Assembly (NCBI GenBank): GCA_003150355.1 | Contig: QAMJ01000011.1 | Location: 1-64,000, forward strand | DNA: 64,000 nucleotides | Source: Clostridiales bacterium | GTDB taxonomy: Bacteria; Bacillota; Clostridia; Oscillospirales; Oscillospiraceae | Direction: 5' to 3' | Shown here: positions 1 to 10,133 of the stretch, in pieces | Layout: every line of letters starts with the position of its first letter | Numbering within the stretch: position 1 is the stretch's first letter | Made by a program: the position numbers and the translations under genes | Notes under the pieces: model-generated | Databases searched by the model: none | Seen by the model: only the letters and a program-made list of their open reading frames with translations | What the model was told of the DNA's origin: nothing

Positions 1-331
1 GACGCCTCTATTGCCGGCTGACTTCATTCAGCCGGAGCCTGCAAACAATTTTGCGCATAATTCTTGACAGTACCGAATATCTCCTAAGAATGTCTGCTTT
101 ACGGCAGGCATTTTTTAATGCGCAAAAATTTGAAAAAAAGCAGGGACTGCGTGTCCCCAAATCAAATGCTGCAGACATATATAAAATAGATGCGAATCCC
201 GTCGAATAATGTCATCAGAAGGAAGGTGGAACCGATGGGCTGACAGACAATTGAATACGGTCGGAAGTAAGTAAGACGGTCATGCGGAAATCTCCCACTT
301 TTTTAAGGGAGAAGAAAGGAAAGGCAAAGAC
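1..331. other. Noncoding leader of the RHS gene
   Basis: No gene is supported here. It contains a short hairpin (CCGGCTG at 14-20 with CAGCCGG at 29-35), a terminator-like hairpin at 90-117, and a TCTCCC/GGGAGA inverted repeat (291-296/307-312) just before the RHS ribosome binding site. I found no recognised riboswitch core. The RHS promoter could not be placed with confidence. Confidence 0.5.
90..117 (+). terminator. Rho-independent terminator-like hairpin
   Basis: ATGTCTG pairs with CAGGCAT (one G-U pair) across a short loop and is followed by six T residues. It probably ends a transcript entering from left of the window. Confidence 0.55.
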
Positions 332-3300
332 ATGAGAGGAAGACTCAGGAAGCTGCTGTCCTTCGTGCTCGTTCTGGTACTCGTCGTGCAGATGCTCCCG
401 GTATCAGCGTTCGCCGAAGGTGTTATTTTGGCCGAAGGTTCTGCCCCCACCTTGGCCCAGAGACCCGACCCCCGCGACAGCATATATTACAGAGGACCGA
501 CAGACGAATATGAAGCGGACGATGTGCTATGGGAGATAGAGTCCGAACGAACAGAAACGGAAAAGCATTTCCGCCTGGTCAATGGCTCCAACATAGCCGT
601 CGCATACTCATTCCCCGTACATTACCAGGATGAAAAGGGTAAGTACAAGGAAATAGACAATAGGCTAAAACTGTATAACGAGGATGGTACACTGTCTACC
701 GAGCCGGTCAAGAGCGGCCTGCTTGAAAACGGTGATCTCAAAACCGACTCGCTTAAAGATAAGGACAGCAAGGATGAACTTGAAGCCAAGGCTTCCCCTT
801 CTCCTGCACCTACACCTGTTCCCACACCCATCCCAACTGTTGAGCCGACTCCGGTCCCAACCGTTGAGCCTACCCCGGAGCCCACTCCGGCGCCGGAACT
901 TGAGCTGGAAGAGCCTGCGCTCTCCGAAGATGCGGAGCTTCCCGCAGAGCCCGAAATTACGGACGAGCCTGAGATCGCCGGCGAATCCGACGTTTTGGAT
1001 GAAACCGGACCTGCTGAGTCCGAAGATATTTCCCCAATTGAATCTGATGCACCTGTTGAAGCTGACCCCGAACCTGCCGACGAAGAGGACCCCGTTGTTC
1101 CCGATGTAGACCCGGAGCCAGCTCTTGACGTTCCGGCAGCTACCGAGCCTCCGGTCGAGGAGGAGCCCGAGGAAGAGCTGACCATCGACGACGCGGCACA
1201 GGTTCTGGATATGAGCGGCCTGCCCATAGACACCCGTGTGTATAAGAACACGCACGGTCTGGCAGATGTCGAGCTCGCACTTTCAGCCGGTTCTGCGCAG
1301 CTGGCCAGCATAAGCTATGACGGCTATACAGTCTCCCTCACGCCGAGGATCCGCAGCGGCAATGCGAGCATGCGTGAGTCGGCAGAGGCTGCCGCCAGAA
1401 GCATCGCCAGCATAACCGCGAACGTAAAACAGCTTGAGAGCGTCGCCGAAAAAGACAGCTTCCAGGCAAAGATCACGCCGAAGAACCTCTCTTCTTCGCT
1501 TACCTACAGCGGCATACTCAACGGCGCTGACCTTGAGTACATCGTCGCCGAAAGCTCTCTCAAGGAAAACATCATCGTAAAAGCAAAAGCTGCGGAATAC
1601 GTATATGAGTTCACTCTCGATGCCGGCGGACTAACTCCCGAGCTTACCAGCTCCGGCAGCATAGAGCTCAAAGACGGCTCCGGCACCGCGGTGTTCGTCA
1701 TCCCGGCAGGGTATATGATCGACGCCGATGGCGAGAGCAGCATGGAAGTGGAATACACCCTCTCTTCCGCTGCCGACGGCAAGTATATCCTCACCGTTTC
1801 CGCCGATGCCGACTGGATGAACGACACCAAGAGAGCGTTCCCCGTTACCATCGATCCCCCTGTGTATCTTCAGGGCTTTTACAACATCGAGACCGGTACC
1901 ATCTTCGGCTACTCTCCCGATGACATCGGCGGTCAGAGAGCTACCGAAGCCCTCGGTTATTACTCCGCAGACGGCGGCTACTGCCGTACTCTGGTTCGAG
2001 TAAATAACCTCCCCGATCTGCCGGACAACAGCTACGTGGTCCACGGCGGCATTTACCTTTACGAAGTGGCTTACAGCCATGTCGGCATGAGCGCTATGCG
2101 CGTAAAGGCGCAGGCTCTTTCGTGGAACTATCCCACAGAGGGCTATTGGTGCCTTTACCACTCATGGAACGACACTCCCGACCCGGTCAACGAGGTTCTG
2201 GACTTTACAGATATCCAGAACGGCAGGGCCTTCTATGGCTGGAACATCACCCGCGAGGTAATAAACTGGTATAACGATCCGGGTTCCAACTGGGGTATTT
2301 CTCTTGCCGCGGCGCTTGAAGGCTCCATGACCTCTTCCAGCTGTGCCAACGCCGGGTTTGCCAGCAGCAATACCACCAATGCCGGGGCAAGACCGTACTT
2401 CGTGGTCGAGTACCGCAACAGCGCCGGTCTTGAAAGCTACTACACTTACCAGACCCACAGCATAGACAGAGCCGGTACCGGCTACATAGGCGACTACAGC
2501 GGCCAGCTCACTCTTGTGAAGAACGATGTGAGCTCCGCAAGTACCAGCAATCCCGTAGCCATCAACCATGTCTACAACTCTGCTTATTCGAAGGCCGCTT
2601 CCAGCGCGATCAACGCCGTCACCGAGACCTATGGCAGCATGGGTGTAGGCCGAGGCTGGATGCTGGATATACAGCAGGCGATCATCCCCGGAAACACCGG
2701 CTACCTCATCTACTTTGACGGCGACGGGACCGTGCATTACTTCCAGGGTTCCGGCACGCAGTACACCGATGAGGACGGCCTTGGCCTGACCATAACCAAG
2801 AGCGGCACGAACTACACCCTCAAGGATAAGAAAGACAACATCAGCTACTTCTCCGATGGCCTTCTGAGCTACACGCAGGATGCCAACGGCAACAAGGTCA
2901 CCTATGTCCGCGACAGTGACGATGTTATTCTCTCCGTCACCCGCCAGAACAGCGGCGGCAGCGTTGAGACCATAGCGACCTTCACCTATGACAGCTTCGG
3001 CAACATCAGCACCATAACTGACAGCGCCAACAATACGACGACCTTCAATTATTCCGGTACGGATATACTTTCCGGCGTAACTCATGCGGACGGCACATCT
3101 GTGAGCTATACCTATGACGCCAACGGCAAGCTGCTCTCGGCGACAGATAATGAGTCCGGCTACTCCATGAACTATGAGTATGACGCGAACACCGGCAAGG
3201 TAAAGAAATTTTACGAGGTCGCCGGAGGCACTACCGGCGCAATAGTGGAAGCCGAAGGAGCCTTCACCGGCATCCAGACTTACCGGTACTGCGGTCCTGA

Positions 3301-6300
3301 CCGTGTGCTCGGCAATTCTGACGACATCGTGAGCCACAGCGTCATGGACTACTTCGGGCGCACGACCAGCAGCTATTCCACCAACTATGACGGGACGCTC
3401 GTATACGGCGCGAGCGCTACCGCTTACAACGCAAATACCGGCACCAGCGCCACCAACAACAGAGCTCTGATCAGCACCCAGACGGGTGTCCAGTCCGTGA
3501 ACCTTCTGGGCTATCCGAGCGTTGAAGGTACCTCGAACATGGCCACGGCTGGCTGGGGATTCAGCGGCGGCGGAAGCGGCAGCATCGTCTTCGGCAAACC
3601 GCGCACCGGTATGCGCTCCGTGCTCGTGAGCCGTTCCAGCACCGGAGCTGCGGCCTCCACGCTCAGCCAGAGTCTCAGCGGCCTTGACCCGAACAGCTGG
3701 TATGTCCTCTCCGGATACGTAAATACCAGCGGCGTCACCAGCTTCGGCAGCAGCGGCAAGGTGACCATGAAGGCCACCGGAGGAGCACAGGGAGCTGTTT
3801 CCGGCACCTTCATCGACTGGAGCACCGACGGCATCGGCGACGGATGGGAACGTGTTTATGTCACGGCACAGCCGAACTCGTCCGGTGAGCTTACACTGAG
3901 CCTTGAGGTCTCCGGCATTTCCGGTTCGGTATACCTTGACGACCTTCAGGCCGAAATAAGCCTGTTCGGTGAGAAGGGCACGCCCGGCACGGTCAGCCTC
4001 ATAACCAACGGTTCCATGAACGACTACAGCGCATGGAGCAGCTGGTCGAGCGGCAACGACTACATCGGCGGCACTCCCTTCGGCAACGCGCTTCAGGTCA
4101 CCGGCTACTTTGACGACAGCGCAGATATCTTCCAGGATGTGTATCTGGATCAGCCCGGCACCCAGACCTATCTGTTCTCCTGCTGGGCAAAGGCTGCCGC
4201 GGTACCTATAGACGGCTCCGGATACAGATCGTTCAGCCTTTGGGTAGAGCTGAATTACGGAGACTCCGAGGGAACAGTTGAGCAGCACAGCGCGGAGTTC
4301 AATCCGGATACCACGGAATGGCAGTACCTCATTCTGCCCATAGTTCCAAAGCAGCCGAATCTCCCGGTCAACTCCATGCGAGTATACATGACCTTCTGCC
4401 GCGAGCCGAACACCGCGTACTTCACGAACGTCTCCTTCGTCAAGGAGGACGCACAGAGCTACAAGTACAACACTGACGGCGAACTCGTTTCCGTCACCTC
4501 TTCGGACAATGCGGAGCAGAGCTTCTCCTACAGCGGAGCGGACCTGATCAGCCAGGTCACCAAGGGCAACGGAAGCTTCAGCTACGAATACGATGATGCC
4601 CACAATGTGACCAGCGTCACGAACGACGGCGTTTCGATGTCCGTAAGCTACGACGGCAAGGGCAACACCACCGGCACCGTGCTTGCCGGCGATGGTACCT
4701 CGCAGAAGATAAGCTCTTCCGCGGGCTATGACAGCACCGGCAACAGGGTCACATCCCAGACGGACGCCAGAGGCAAAACGGTCAGCTACAGCTATGACAA
4801 CGTCATGAACAAGCAGACCGGCCAGCCTTCCAGCATAACGGATGCGAATAACAACACCGTCTTCAATTTCTACAATAACAGCAACGGGCGCATAACCAAC
4901 ACGAGCCTCGGCTACGATGTGCATCTGGACTATGTCTATTCCGGAGGTCAGCTCGCGTCCATGTCCAGAGGCGGATACATCCCCGGAAACACCACCGAGC
5001 AGACGCAGGTGTACACGATGAGCTACAACGGCTTCGGGAACATGACCGGAGTCAGCGTTGGCAGCCGCAACCTTGCGAGCTACACCTACGGCAGCGCGAA
5101 CGGGCTGATGACCGAGATGAGCTACGGCAACGGGGCGAGTGTGAGTTATGAGTATGACGAGCTTGAAAGAGTTTCGGAAATATACTATAATGGCAGCAGC
5201 AATGCAGCAGTAAGCTACACGTACTCCAACAACGGTTCCGTGAGCAAGATCGAGGATCATGCGGCAAACCGTGTGAATGATTACAACTACGATTCTCTCG
5301 GCAGGCTCATAACCATGACCGAGAAGTCCGGGTCAAATGCGGTGCAGTTCTATGCGGCATCGTATGACAGCGCGAACCGCGTCAAGGACATCGGGTACAT
5401 GGTAAGCCCGGCATGGAACGGTACGTTCAGAGACGGGCGAGCTTACGGCTACACCTATGATGCCGATGACGGCAAGCTGACGGGTATGCAGCTCCCGGCA
5501 GACGGCAGCTATGCGTACACTTACGATGCTCTGAAGCGCCTGACCGGCAGGAGCCTGTCGCTCGACGGCACATCCTTCATAAACCGGAACTACACGTATC
5601 TGGACGGCAATGGCACGAACGCGACTACGATGCTGGTCGCGAGCATGAATAACCGCAAAGCCAACGGCACGAGCATCAACAGCTACACCTATACCTACGA
5701 CAACACCGGCAACATCACGGCAATAAGCGGCAGCACGTCTGCATCGTACACCTACGATGCGCAGGGGCAGCTTCTTACCGAGACCTACGGCGGCAAGACC
5801 TACACCTACACCTATGACACCTACGGAAACATCCGGTCGGTATCTGACGGGACGACGACAAAGGTGTACAGCTACGGTGACAGCAGCTGGCTGGATCTGC
5901 TGACGGCGTATGATGGTCAGAGCATCAGCTATGACAGCATAGGCAACCCGACGAGCTGGTACGACGGGACGACGTTCACGTGGTCCAACGGGCGCAGGCT
6001 CACGAGTGCGGTAAACAGCAGCACGGGTCTCAACAACAGCTACACCTACGACATGGACGGTCTGCGTCTGACGAAGACGGTCGGCAGCGTAGAGCACAAG
6101 TACGTATGGCAGGGCAGCAAGCTGGTAGCCGAGTACTTCGGCGGTACGGAGTTTGAGTTCTTCTACGATGAGAACGGAGCGCCGTATGCGTTCTCGTACA
6201 AGGCGACGGCATCCGCGACGCCGGTCATGTACTACTACGTGACGAACCTGCAGGGTGATGTAGTAAGCATACTGAACGCCAGCGGAACGTCTGTAGCGGA

Positions 6301-7144
6301 GTACAGCTACAACGCATGGGGCAAGGTGCTGTCGGCAACGGGCACGATGGCGGCAATAAACCCGATCCGCTACCGCGGCTACTACTTCGACTCCGACTCC
6401 GGCCTTTACTACCTCAAATCCAGATACTACGATCCGAATCTCCAACGCTTTATTAATAGCGATGGACAGTTGGCAAAGGAAGACTTTGTCGGGGCAAATC
6501 TCTTTGCCTATTGTTTGAACAATCCCGTTAATTTGTCTGATGAGACTGGGGCTTGGCCTAAATGGAGTCAGATACTTATTGGGGTTGCAATAGCAGCTGT
6601 TGCTGTAGCAGTTACAGCTGTAACATGTGGAGCAGCAGTACCGGCATTGGCTGCTGCTGCGGGCGGCGTCGGTGTGATTGGCGGAGCTTCTGCAGGCGCT
6701 GCTACAGTAGCAACAGGTGCAATGGCTGTTGCAGGTATCACAACTGCTGCAGCAGCAACCGCGGTGGTTGCAGAAAAAACAGTCGAAAAGGCATCCGCGC
6801 GAAACAACACGGTATACGCTTTGGTAGACTCCGATGGAACAGTTCAGTATGTGGGACGTACCAACGATGTGAAAAGGCGGACAATCGCACATCGTGCCAA
6901 TCCAGCTCGTGAAGGATTGGAAATGACAATACTTGCTAGAGATTTGAGTTTGGAGGAGTCGAGAGCTTTAGAGCAAGCTGGAATGGCATATTATCATACG
7001 ATAAACACCGCCAACAAAATGAATAATCAAATCAATAGCGTCGCGCCTAAATATTGGGACAAATTCAAAGGTATAGCTTCAGGGCTGTTAGACTATGGCT
7101 ACAATCAAATGACCAATGAGATTTTGTATTGGACAGGAAATTAA
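332..7144 (+). CDS. Secreted RHS/YD-repeat polymorphic toxin with GIY-YIG tip
   Basis: A 2270-residue surface or secreted toxin. Residues 1-29 are a signal peptide ending VSAFAEG. Residues about 150-290 are rich in Pro, Glu and Thr (repeated PTPVPT/VEPTP), a likely wall spacer. Tens of YD-type repeats (such as TYTYDNTGN) follow, up to an RHS core near 2013-2046 (GLYYLKSRYYDPNLQRF), where these proteins usually cut off their toxin. After the core come an Ala-rich hydrophobic stretch (about 2075-2150) and a terminal domain with GIY-YIG signatures: TVYAL, YVGRTND, KRR, AHR, a later Glu in LSLEESRALE and an Asn. This domain is probably a DNase. The start has AAGGAAAGG upstream. The tip is visibly more AT-rich than the repeats, as expected for a swapped tip. 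The next gene probably protects the producer. Target and secretion route are inferred. Confidence 0.88.
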   Translation: MRGRLRKLLSFVLVLVLVVQMLPVSAFAEGVILAEGSAPTLAQRPDPRDSIYYRGPTDEYEADDVLWEIESERTETEKHFRLVNGSNIAVAYSFPVHYQDEKGKYKEIDNRLKLYNEDGTLSTEPVKSGLLENGDLKTDSLKDKDSKDELEAKASPSPAPTPVPTPIPTVEPTPVPTVEPTPEPTPAPELELEEPALSEDAELPAEPEITDEPEIAGESDVLDETGPAESEDISPIESDAPVEADPEPADEEDPVVPDVDPEPALDVPAATEPPVEEEPEEELTIDDAAQVLDMSGLPIDTRVYKNTHGLADVELALSAGSAQLASISYDGYTVSLTPRIRSGNASMRESAEAAARSIASITANVKQLESVAEKDSFQAKITPKNLSSSLTYSGILNGADLEYIVAESSLKENIIVKAKAAEYVYEFTLDAGGLTPELTSSGSIELKDGSGTAVFVIPAGYMIDADGESSMEVEYTLSSAADGKYILTVSADADWMNDTKRAFPVTIDPPVYLQGFYNIETGTIFGYSPDDIGGQRATEALGYYSADGGYCRTLVRVNNLPDLPDNSYVVHGGIYLYEVAYSHVGMSAMRVKAQALSWNYPTEGYWCLYHSWNDTPDPVNEVLDFTDIQNGRAFYGWNITREVINWYNDPGSNWGISLAAALEGSMTSSSCANAGFASSNTTNAGARPYFVVEYRNSAGLESYYTYQTHSIDRAGTGYIGDYSGQLTLVKNDVSSASTSNPVAINHVYNSAYSKAASSAINAVTETYGSMGVGRGWMLDIQQAIIPGNTGYLIYFDGDGTVHYFQGSGTQYTDEDGLGLTITKSGTNYTLKDKKDNISYFSDGLLSYTQDANGNKVTYVRDSDDVILSVTRQNSGGSVETIATFTYDSFGNISTITDSANNTTTFNYSGTDILSGVTHADGTSVSYTYDANGKLLSATDNESGYSMNYEYDANTGKVKKFYEVAGGTTGAIVEAEGAFTGIQTYRYCGPDRVLGNSDDIVSHSVMDYFGRTTSSYSTNYDGTLVYGASATAYNANTGTSATNNRALISTQTGVQSVNLLGYPSVEGTSNMATAGWGFSGGGSGSIVFGKPRTGMRSVLVSRSSTGAAASTLSQSLSGLDPNSWYVLSGYVNTSGVTSFGSSGKVTMKATGGAQGAVSGTFIDWSTDGIGDGWERVYVTAQPNSSGELTLSLEVSGISGSVYLDDLQAEISLFGEKGTPGTVSLITNGSMNDYSAWSSWSSGNDYIGGTPFGNALQVTGYFDDSADIFQDVYLDQPGTQTYLFSCWAKAAAVPIDGSGYRSFSLWVELNYGDSEGTVEQHSAEFNPDTTEWQYLILPIVPKQPNLPVNSMRVYMTFCREPNTAYFTNVSFVKEDAQSYKYNTDGELVSVTSSDNAEQSFSYSGADLISQVTKGNGSFSYEYDDAHNVTSVTNDGVSMSVSYDGKGNTTGTVLAGDGTSQKISSSAGYDSTGNRVTSQTDARGKTVSYSYDNVMNKQTGQPSSITDANNNTVFNFYNNSNGRITNTSLGYDVHLDYVYSGGQLASMSRGGYIPGNTTEQTQVYTMSYNGFGNMTGVSVGSRNLASYTYGSANGLMTEMSYGNGASVSYEYDELERVSEIYYNGSSNAAVSYTYSNNGSVSKIEDHAANRVNDYNYDSLGRLITMTEKSGSNAVQFYAASYDSANRVKDIGYMVSPAWNGTFRDGRAYGYTYDADDGKLTGMQLPADGSYAYTYDALKRLTGRSLSLDGTSFINRNYTYLDGNGTNATTMLVASMNNRKANGTSINSYTYTYDNTGNITAISGSTSASYTYDAQGQLLTETYGGKTYTYTYDTYGNIRSVSDGTTTKVYSYGDSSWLDLLTAYDGQSISYDSIGNPTSWYDGTTFTWSNGRRLTSAVNSSTGLNNSYTYDMDGLRLTKTVGSVEHKYVWQGSKLVAEYFGGTEFEFFYDENGAPYAFSYKATASATPVMYYYVTNLQGDVVSILNASGTSVAEYSYNAWGKVLSATGTMAAINPIRYRGYYFDSDSGLYYLKSRYYDPNLQRFINSDGQLAKEDFVGANLFAYCLNNPVNLSDETGAWPKWSQILIGVAIAAVAVAVTAVTCGAAVPALAAAAGGVGVIGGASAGAATVATGAMAVAGITTAAAATAVVAEKTVEKASARNNTVYALVDSDGTVQYVGRTNDVKRRTIAHRANPAREGLEMTILARDLSLEESRALEQAGMAYYHTINTANKMNNQINSVAPKYWDKFKGIASGLLDYGYNQMTNEILYWTGN

Positions 7145-7158
7145 TATGGAGGTGTAGA

Positions 7159-8100
7159 ATGGGAGCATGGGGATCCGGATTGTATCAGAATGATACAGCG
7201 CTGGATGTTAAAGATGAATTCGAGAAGCTGTTTAACGATGGCAAGAGCGTCCAGGAGATTACCGACGGGTTAACGGAAGAGTATGAAAGCATCATGGATT
7301 GTGCCGATGAAGCGCCGCTGTTCTGGCTCGCGCTAGCGGATACGCAGTGGAAGTTCGGAGTGCTCTTACCGAAGGTCAAAGAGAACGCTCTGCGCTGGAT
7401 CAATGAATTGAAGAGCCAGACAGCGGATACTCTGGACGGTACCAAACAGAAGAAATCGTTGGAGAATTTGCAGGCAAAGCTGCTTTCGCCGCTGCCATCG
7501 GTGAAAAAGCCCAAAAAGAAAAGAATTTACAAGTGCGAATGGAAAATCGGCGACGTCTTCGCTTATCAACTGGAAAGCGAGCTTGCCAAGGAAAGAGGGC
7601 TTTACGGACGGTATTTCTTGATTCAGAAAGTCGACGAAGACACATGGTATCCCGAGCATATAATACCAATTGTATACGTAAAAATAACCAGAGATACCAA
7701 ACTTCCGTCAACCGTGGAAGAATATAATGAAGCAGAATACGTCCAGACATGGTTCACAAAGTATGAGTGGCGTTTTCTTCCGCTTGATATGAGTCGACCA
7801 AAAGAAGATATCGAAGAAAAATCCAAGCTTACTTACGAAGTGGACGAATATGGTTTTTTGCCACAGTACAGGGCAAGATTGCTCAATACTTCAAAACGGG
7901 TCATTCCCAAAAAGCTAATCTATGTGGGTAATTTCCCGGATGCGATTCGTCCGCAAAAGGAGTTTATTCCTCACGTGAAAGAGAATATAATAACTGTTTC
8001 ATGGAAACACTTCGATGAAACTTTTGAATCGAAAATGATCAAACGTTACTGCGAACACAATCTTAGAGAACTCAGTATTTATGCCCCAAAAAACATTTAG
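7159..8100 (+). CDS. Probable immunity protein (MGAWG-type, DUF4259-like)
   Basis: 313 residues with no signal peptide or membrane segment. It begins MGAWGSGLYQNDTALDV, the hallmark start of the DUF4259-like family often seen beside polymorphic toxins. The start is the ATG at 7159, placed by GGAGGTG at 7148-7154. An upstream ATG at 7129 lies inside the RHS gene and has no such site. It begins 15 nt after the RHS stop, so it is probably co-transcribed. The inferred role is binding and neutralising the GIY-YIG tip. The family is not proven to be immunity in every context, and the C-terminal 200 residues match nothing I recognise. Confidence 0.7.
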   Translation: MGAWGSGLYQNDTALDVKDEFEKLFNDGKSVQEITDGLTEEYESIMDCADEAPLFWLALADTQWKFGVLLPKVKENALRWINELKSQTADTLDGTKQKKSLENLQAKLLSPLPSVKKPKKKRIYKCEWKIGDVFAYQLESELAKERGLYGRYFLIQKVDEDTWYPEHIIPIVYVKITRDTKLPSTVEEYNEAEYVQTWFTKYEWRFLPLDMSRPKEDIEEKSKLTYEVDEYGFLPQYRARLLNTSKRVIPKKLIYVGNFPDAIRPQKEFIPHVKENIITVSWKHFDETFESKMIKRYCEHNLRELSIYAPKNI

Positions 8101-8138
8101 GGCATTTAGGTATAGAATGAGCAGTAAGAGTAACCCCA

Positions 8139-8176
8139 AAAGAGGGAGTGCATAGAGGGCTATGCACTCCCTCTTT
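8139..8176 (+). terminator. Perfect 17-bp hairpin after the immunity gene
   Basis: The 17-nt arms 8139-8155 and 8160-8176 are fully complementary around a 4-nt loop. There is no long T run after it, so it may act as a transcript end, a bidirectional terminator or an mRNA stabiliser. Confidence 0.65.
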
Positions 8177-8313
8177 GCCGTGCATTGAAGTCGAGATATA
8201 AATTTCATAAAGTTCAGCCGCTTCCTCCCAATAGGATATAAATTCCACTCCGATAGATTATTTATTTAAGCACCTGCGGAAAATATAATTATTCTTGCAG
8301 GGGTGTGAGAGCA

Positions 8314-8655
8314 ATGATCAGCAAAAAAGAATTCGAATATACTGTAGGCCGGAATCTGGCTAAATATAGAAAAGAGAAGAAACTGACCCAGATGCAGGTC
8401 GCAGAAATGGCTGAACTGAGCGTTCCGTTCTATGCAAGCGTTGAGCTTGGAAACAAAGGACTCAGTGCCTACTCGCTGTACAAACTGTCCGCTGCGCTCG
8501 GCGTTGATATAAATTGCCTTTTAAGCGATGATATTCCAGACGAGAGGGCAAAGAATATTGAGGCTTTGCTCAGCGGGAAACCCGAATGGGTCAAACTTGC
8601 TGCTGAAAAACTGGTCGGACTGCTTGTCGAAAGCATAGAGTCAGGAGTAAAATAA
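8314..8655 (+). CDS. XRE-family helix-turn-helix regulator
   Basis: 113-residue DNA-binding protein. An HTH_3 domain covers residues about 10-65 (NLAKYRKEKKLTQMQVAEMA, then LSVPFYASVELG). It resembles P22 C2-type repressors, with a short C-terminal tail. The ATG at 8314 is preferred to the GTG at 8305 because GGGG at 8300-8303 is properly spaced for it. It lies 30 nt before the sigma factor gene and probably starts that operon. The inferred role is control of the downstream sigma/anti-sigma genes. Confidence 0.8.
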   Translation: MISKKEFEYTVGRNLAKYRKEKKLTQMQVAEMAELSVPFYASVELGNKGLSAYSLYKLSAALGVDINCLLSDDIPDERAKNIEALLSGKPEWVKLAAEKLVGLLVESIESGVK

Positions 8656-8685
8656 ACTCCCAAAAAATAAAGAGAGGGCGATTAT

Positions 8686-9198
8686 ATGGGACTTGCTGCA
8701 CATCAAGAAGAAATTATAGCCCAGCTGTACAGAGAAATGTACAGAAAGCTTGTAGTCTATGCAGAAAATGCGCTCAATGACAGTCTGGCCGAAGAAGCAG
8801 TTCAGGATACGTTCAGAATTGCATGCTCGAAATACGACGAACTCATGAATAGCAGCAATCCGCAGGGATGGCTGATGAACACGTTGAAGAACGTGATTCG
8901 GAATATCCGTAAAGAGCAGGCCAATCTGAACAAATATTTTGTTATGACAATGTCTCTCGATGACGAGGAGTTTATGGAGGTTTGTGCGGTCGGTACCGAT
9001 GTACATAAGCGGCTGGAGGATACGGAAGTAGATTTGATGTACTCCGATTTGCTGACTGAAGAAGAATACCAGCTGCTGACTTTAATTGTACGTTACCGGT
9101 ACAGTATTCTGGAAGCTGCGCTGGAGTTTGGCATTAACGTAGAGACGTGTAAGAAGCGAATCCAACGGGTAAAGAAAAAAGTTGCGGAAAATTCTTGA
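8686..9198 (+). CDS. ECF-like sigma-70 family RNA polymerase sigma factor
   Basis: 170 residues with the two-domain layout of an ECF factor. A sigma-2 region lies at about 12-75 (LYREMYRKLVVYAENALNDS, EAVQDTFRIA, GWLMNTLKNVIRN). A sigma-4 helix-turn-helix is C-terminal (LTEEEYQLLTLIV, ILEAALEFGINVETCKKRIQ). It would recruit RNA polymerase to an unknown regulon. It is followed by a membrane DUF4367 protein, as expected for a sigma/anti-sigma pair. The target promoter was not identified. Confidence 0.85.
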   Translation: MGLAAHQEEIIAQLYREMYRKLVVYAENALNDSLAEEAVQDTFRIACSKYDELMNSSNPQGWLMNTLKNVIRNIRKEQANLNKYFVMTMSLDDEEFMEVCAVGTDVHKRLEDTEVDLMYSDLLTEEEYQLLTLIVRYRYSILEAALEFGINVETCKKRIQRVKKKVAENS

Positions 9199-9260
9199 GA
9201 AAGATGATTGACGGTGTCCCCAAACAGGATTCTTCTTACATACAGAAAAGGAGGCAAAAA

Positions 9261-10121
9261 ATGCTCGCTTCAAATGCACGCAGCAACAGAGACTTTTCTT
9301 ATTTCGATAAGCTCAGCACCGAAGAGTTGAGGGAGATCATCCGCCAAGACTCTTTGCTGGATGAGAACGAAGACTCTGATATAGATGCGATCTTATATAT
9401 AACGGAGGTGCTTGCCAATAGGGAGAAAGAAGAAAATGAGAGAAACGTGAAGGATGTAGAAGCCGCGTGGAAGTCCTTTAAGGAGAATTACTATCCGTAT
9501 ATCTCCGATCCCGAGCCGTTATACAGTTTTGATTCTCCGGAAGATAAAGTCGTGAAGGCAAAGCCTCGCCGTCTCAGCCGTACAATGAAAACGCTGAGCG
9601 TCGCCGCTGTCCTCGCAGTCGTAATTATCTCCGGCAGTGTAACGGCAAGTGCGTTTGGCTATAACCTCTGGGGTGCTGTTGCTGAATGGACACGGGATAC
9701 CTTTGGATTTACACAAGGTCAAAATAATGGAATATACCCATTTGAAAATCTGAGAGATGCGCTTGCCGCTTATGATATCAATGATCCTATCGTTCCTCAG
9801 TGGATACCTGACGGCTACGGTGAGGATACGGTGCAGGCTGCTGAAACGCCTGACAGCAAAGTGATTTCGGCCAGTTGTAAAAGTACTGCTGGTGAAATCA
9901 AAATCGAAGTGAAAGCGTTTTATAATCAGGATAACGAACACCGGGTGTATGAAATTTTCGAAGACGGAGTAGAGAAGTATGCCTCCAACGGAATAGACTT
10001 TTATATCATGAAGAATGACGACTTTACAAGAGTTTCTTGGGCTGTCGGCAATAATGAATGTTCTATTCTCTGCGCTCTTGAGCCAAAAGAAATCTATAGG
10101 ATGATCGACTCTATTTTTTGA
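9261..10121 (+). CDS. Membrane-anchored DUF4367 protein, putative anti-sigma factor
   Basis: 286 residues in three parts: a cytoplasmic segment (about 1-107), one membrane helix (TLSVAAVLAVVIISGSV, about 110-130) and an outer DUF4367 domain (WIPDGYGEDT to YRMIDSIF). The start is the ATG at 9261 because AAAAGGAGGC lies at 9246-9255. A longer frame from TTG 9195 overlaps the sigma gene and has no such site. The layout (inside segment, one helix, outer sensor) and position after the sigma gene suggest an anti-sigma or sensor. That role is inferred, since I see no classic zinc anti-sigma motif. Confidence 0.75.
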   Translation: MLASNARSNRDFSYFDKLSTEELREIIRQDSLLDENEDSDIDAILYITEVLANREKEENERNVKDVEAAWKSFKENYYPYISDPEPLYSFDSPEDKVVKAKPRRLSRTMKTLSVAAVLAVVIISGSVTASAFGYNLWGAVAEWTRDTFGFTQGQNNGIYPFENLRDALAAYDINDPIVPQWIPDGYGEDTVQAAETPDSKVISASCKSTAGEIKIEVKAFYNQDNEHRVYEIFEDGVEKYASNGIDFYIMKNDDFTRVSWAVGNNECSILCALEPKEIYRMIDSIF

Positions 10122-10133
10122 AAGGATTCCCTA

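Noticed and set aside
200..331. c-di-GMP riboswitch before the RHS gene
   Set aside because: A GGAAGGTGG stretch is present, but the conserved GEMM core and receptor are missing.
2162..5260. 1032-residue open frame antisense to the RHS gene
   Set aside because: It mirrors the codon bias of the YD repeats, has no ribosome site or domain, and lies entirely within a clear gene.
4400..6470. DNA-level tandem repeats in the RHS gene as a mobile element or satellite
   Set aside because: They are codons of YD peptide repeats in one continuous frame.
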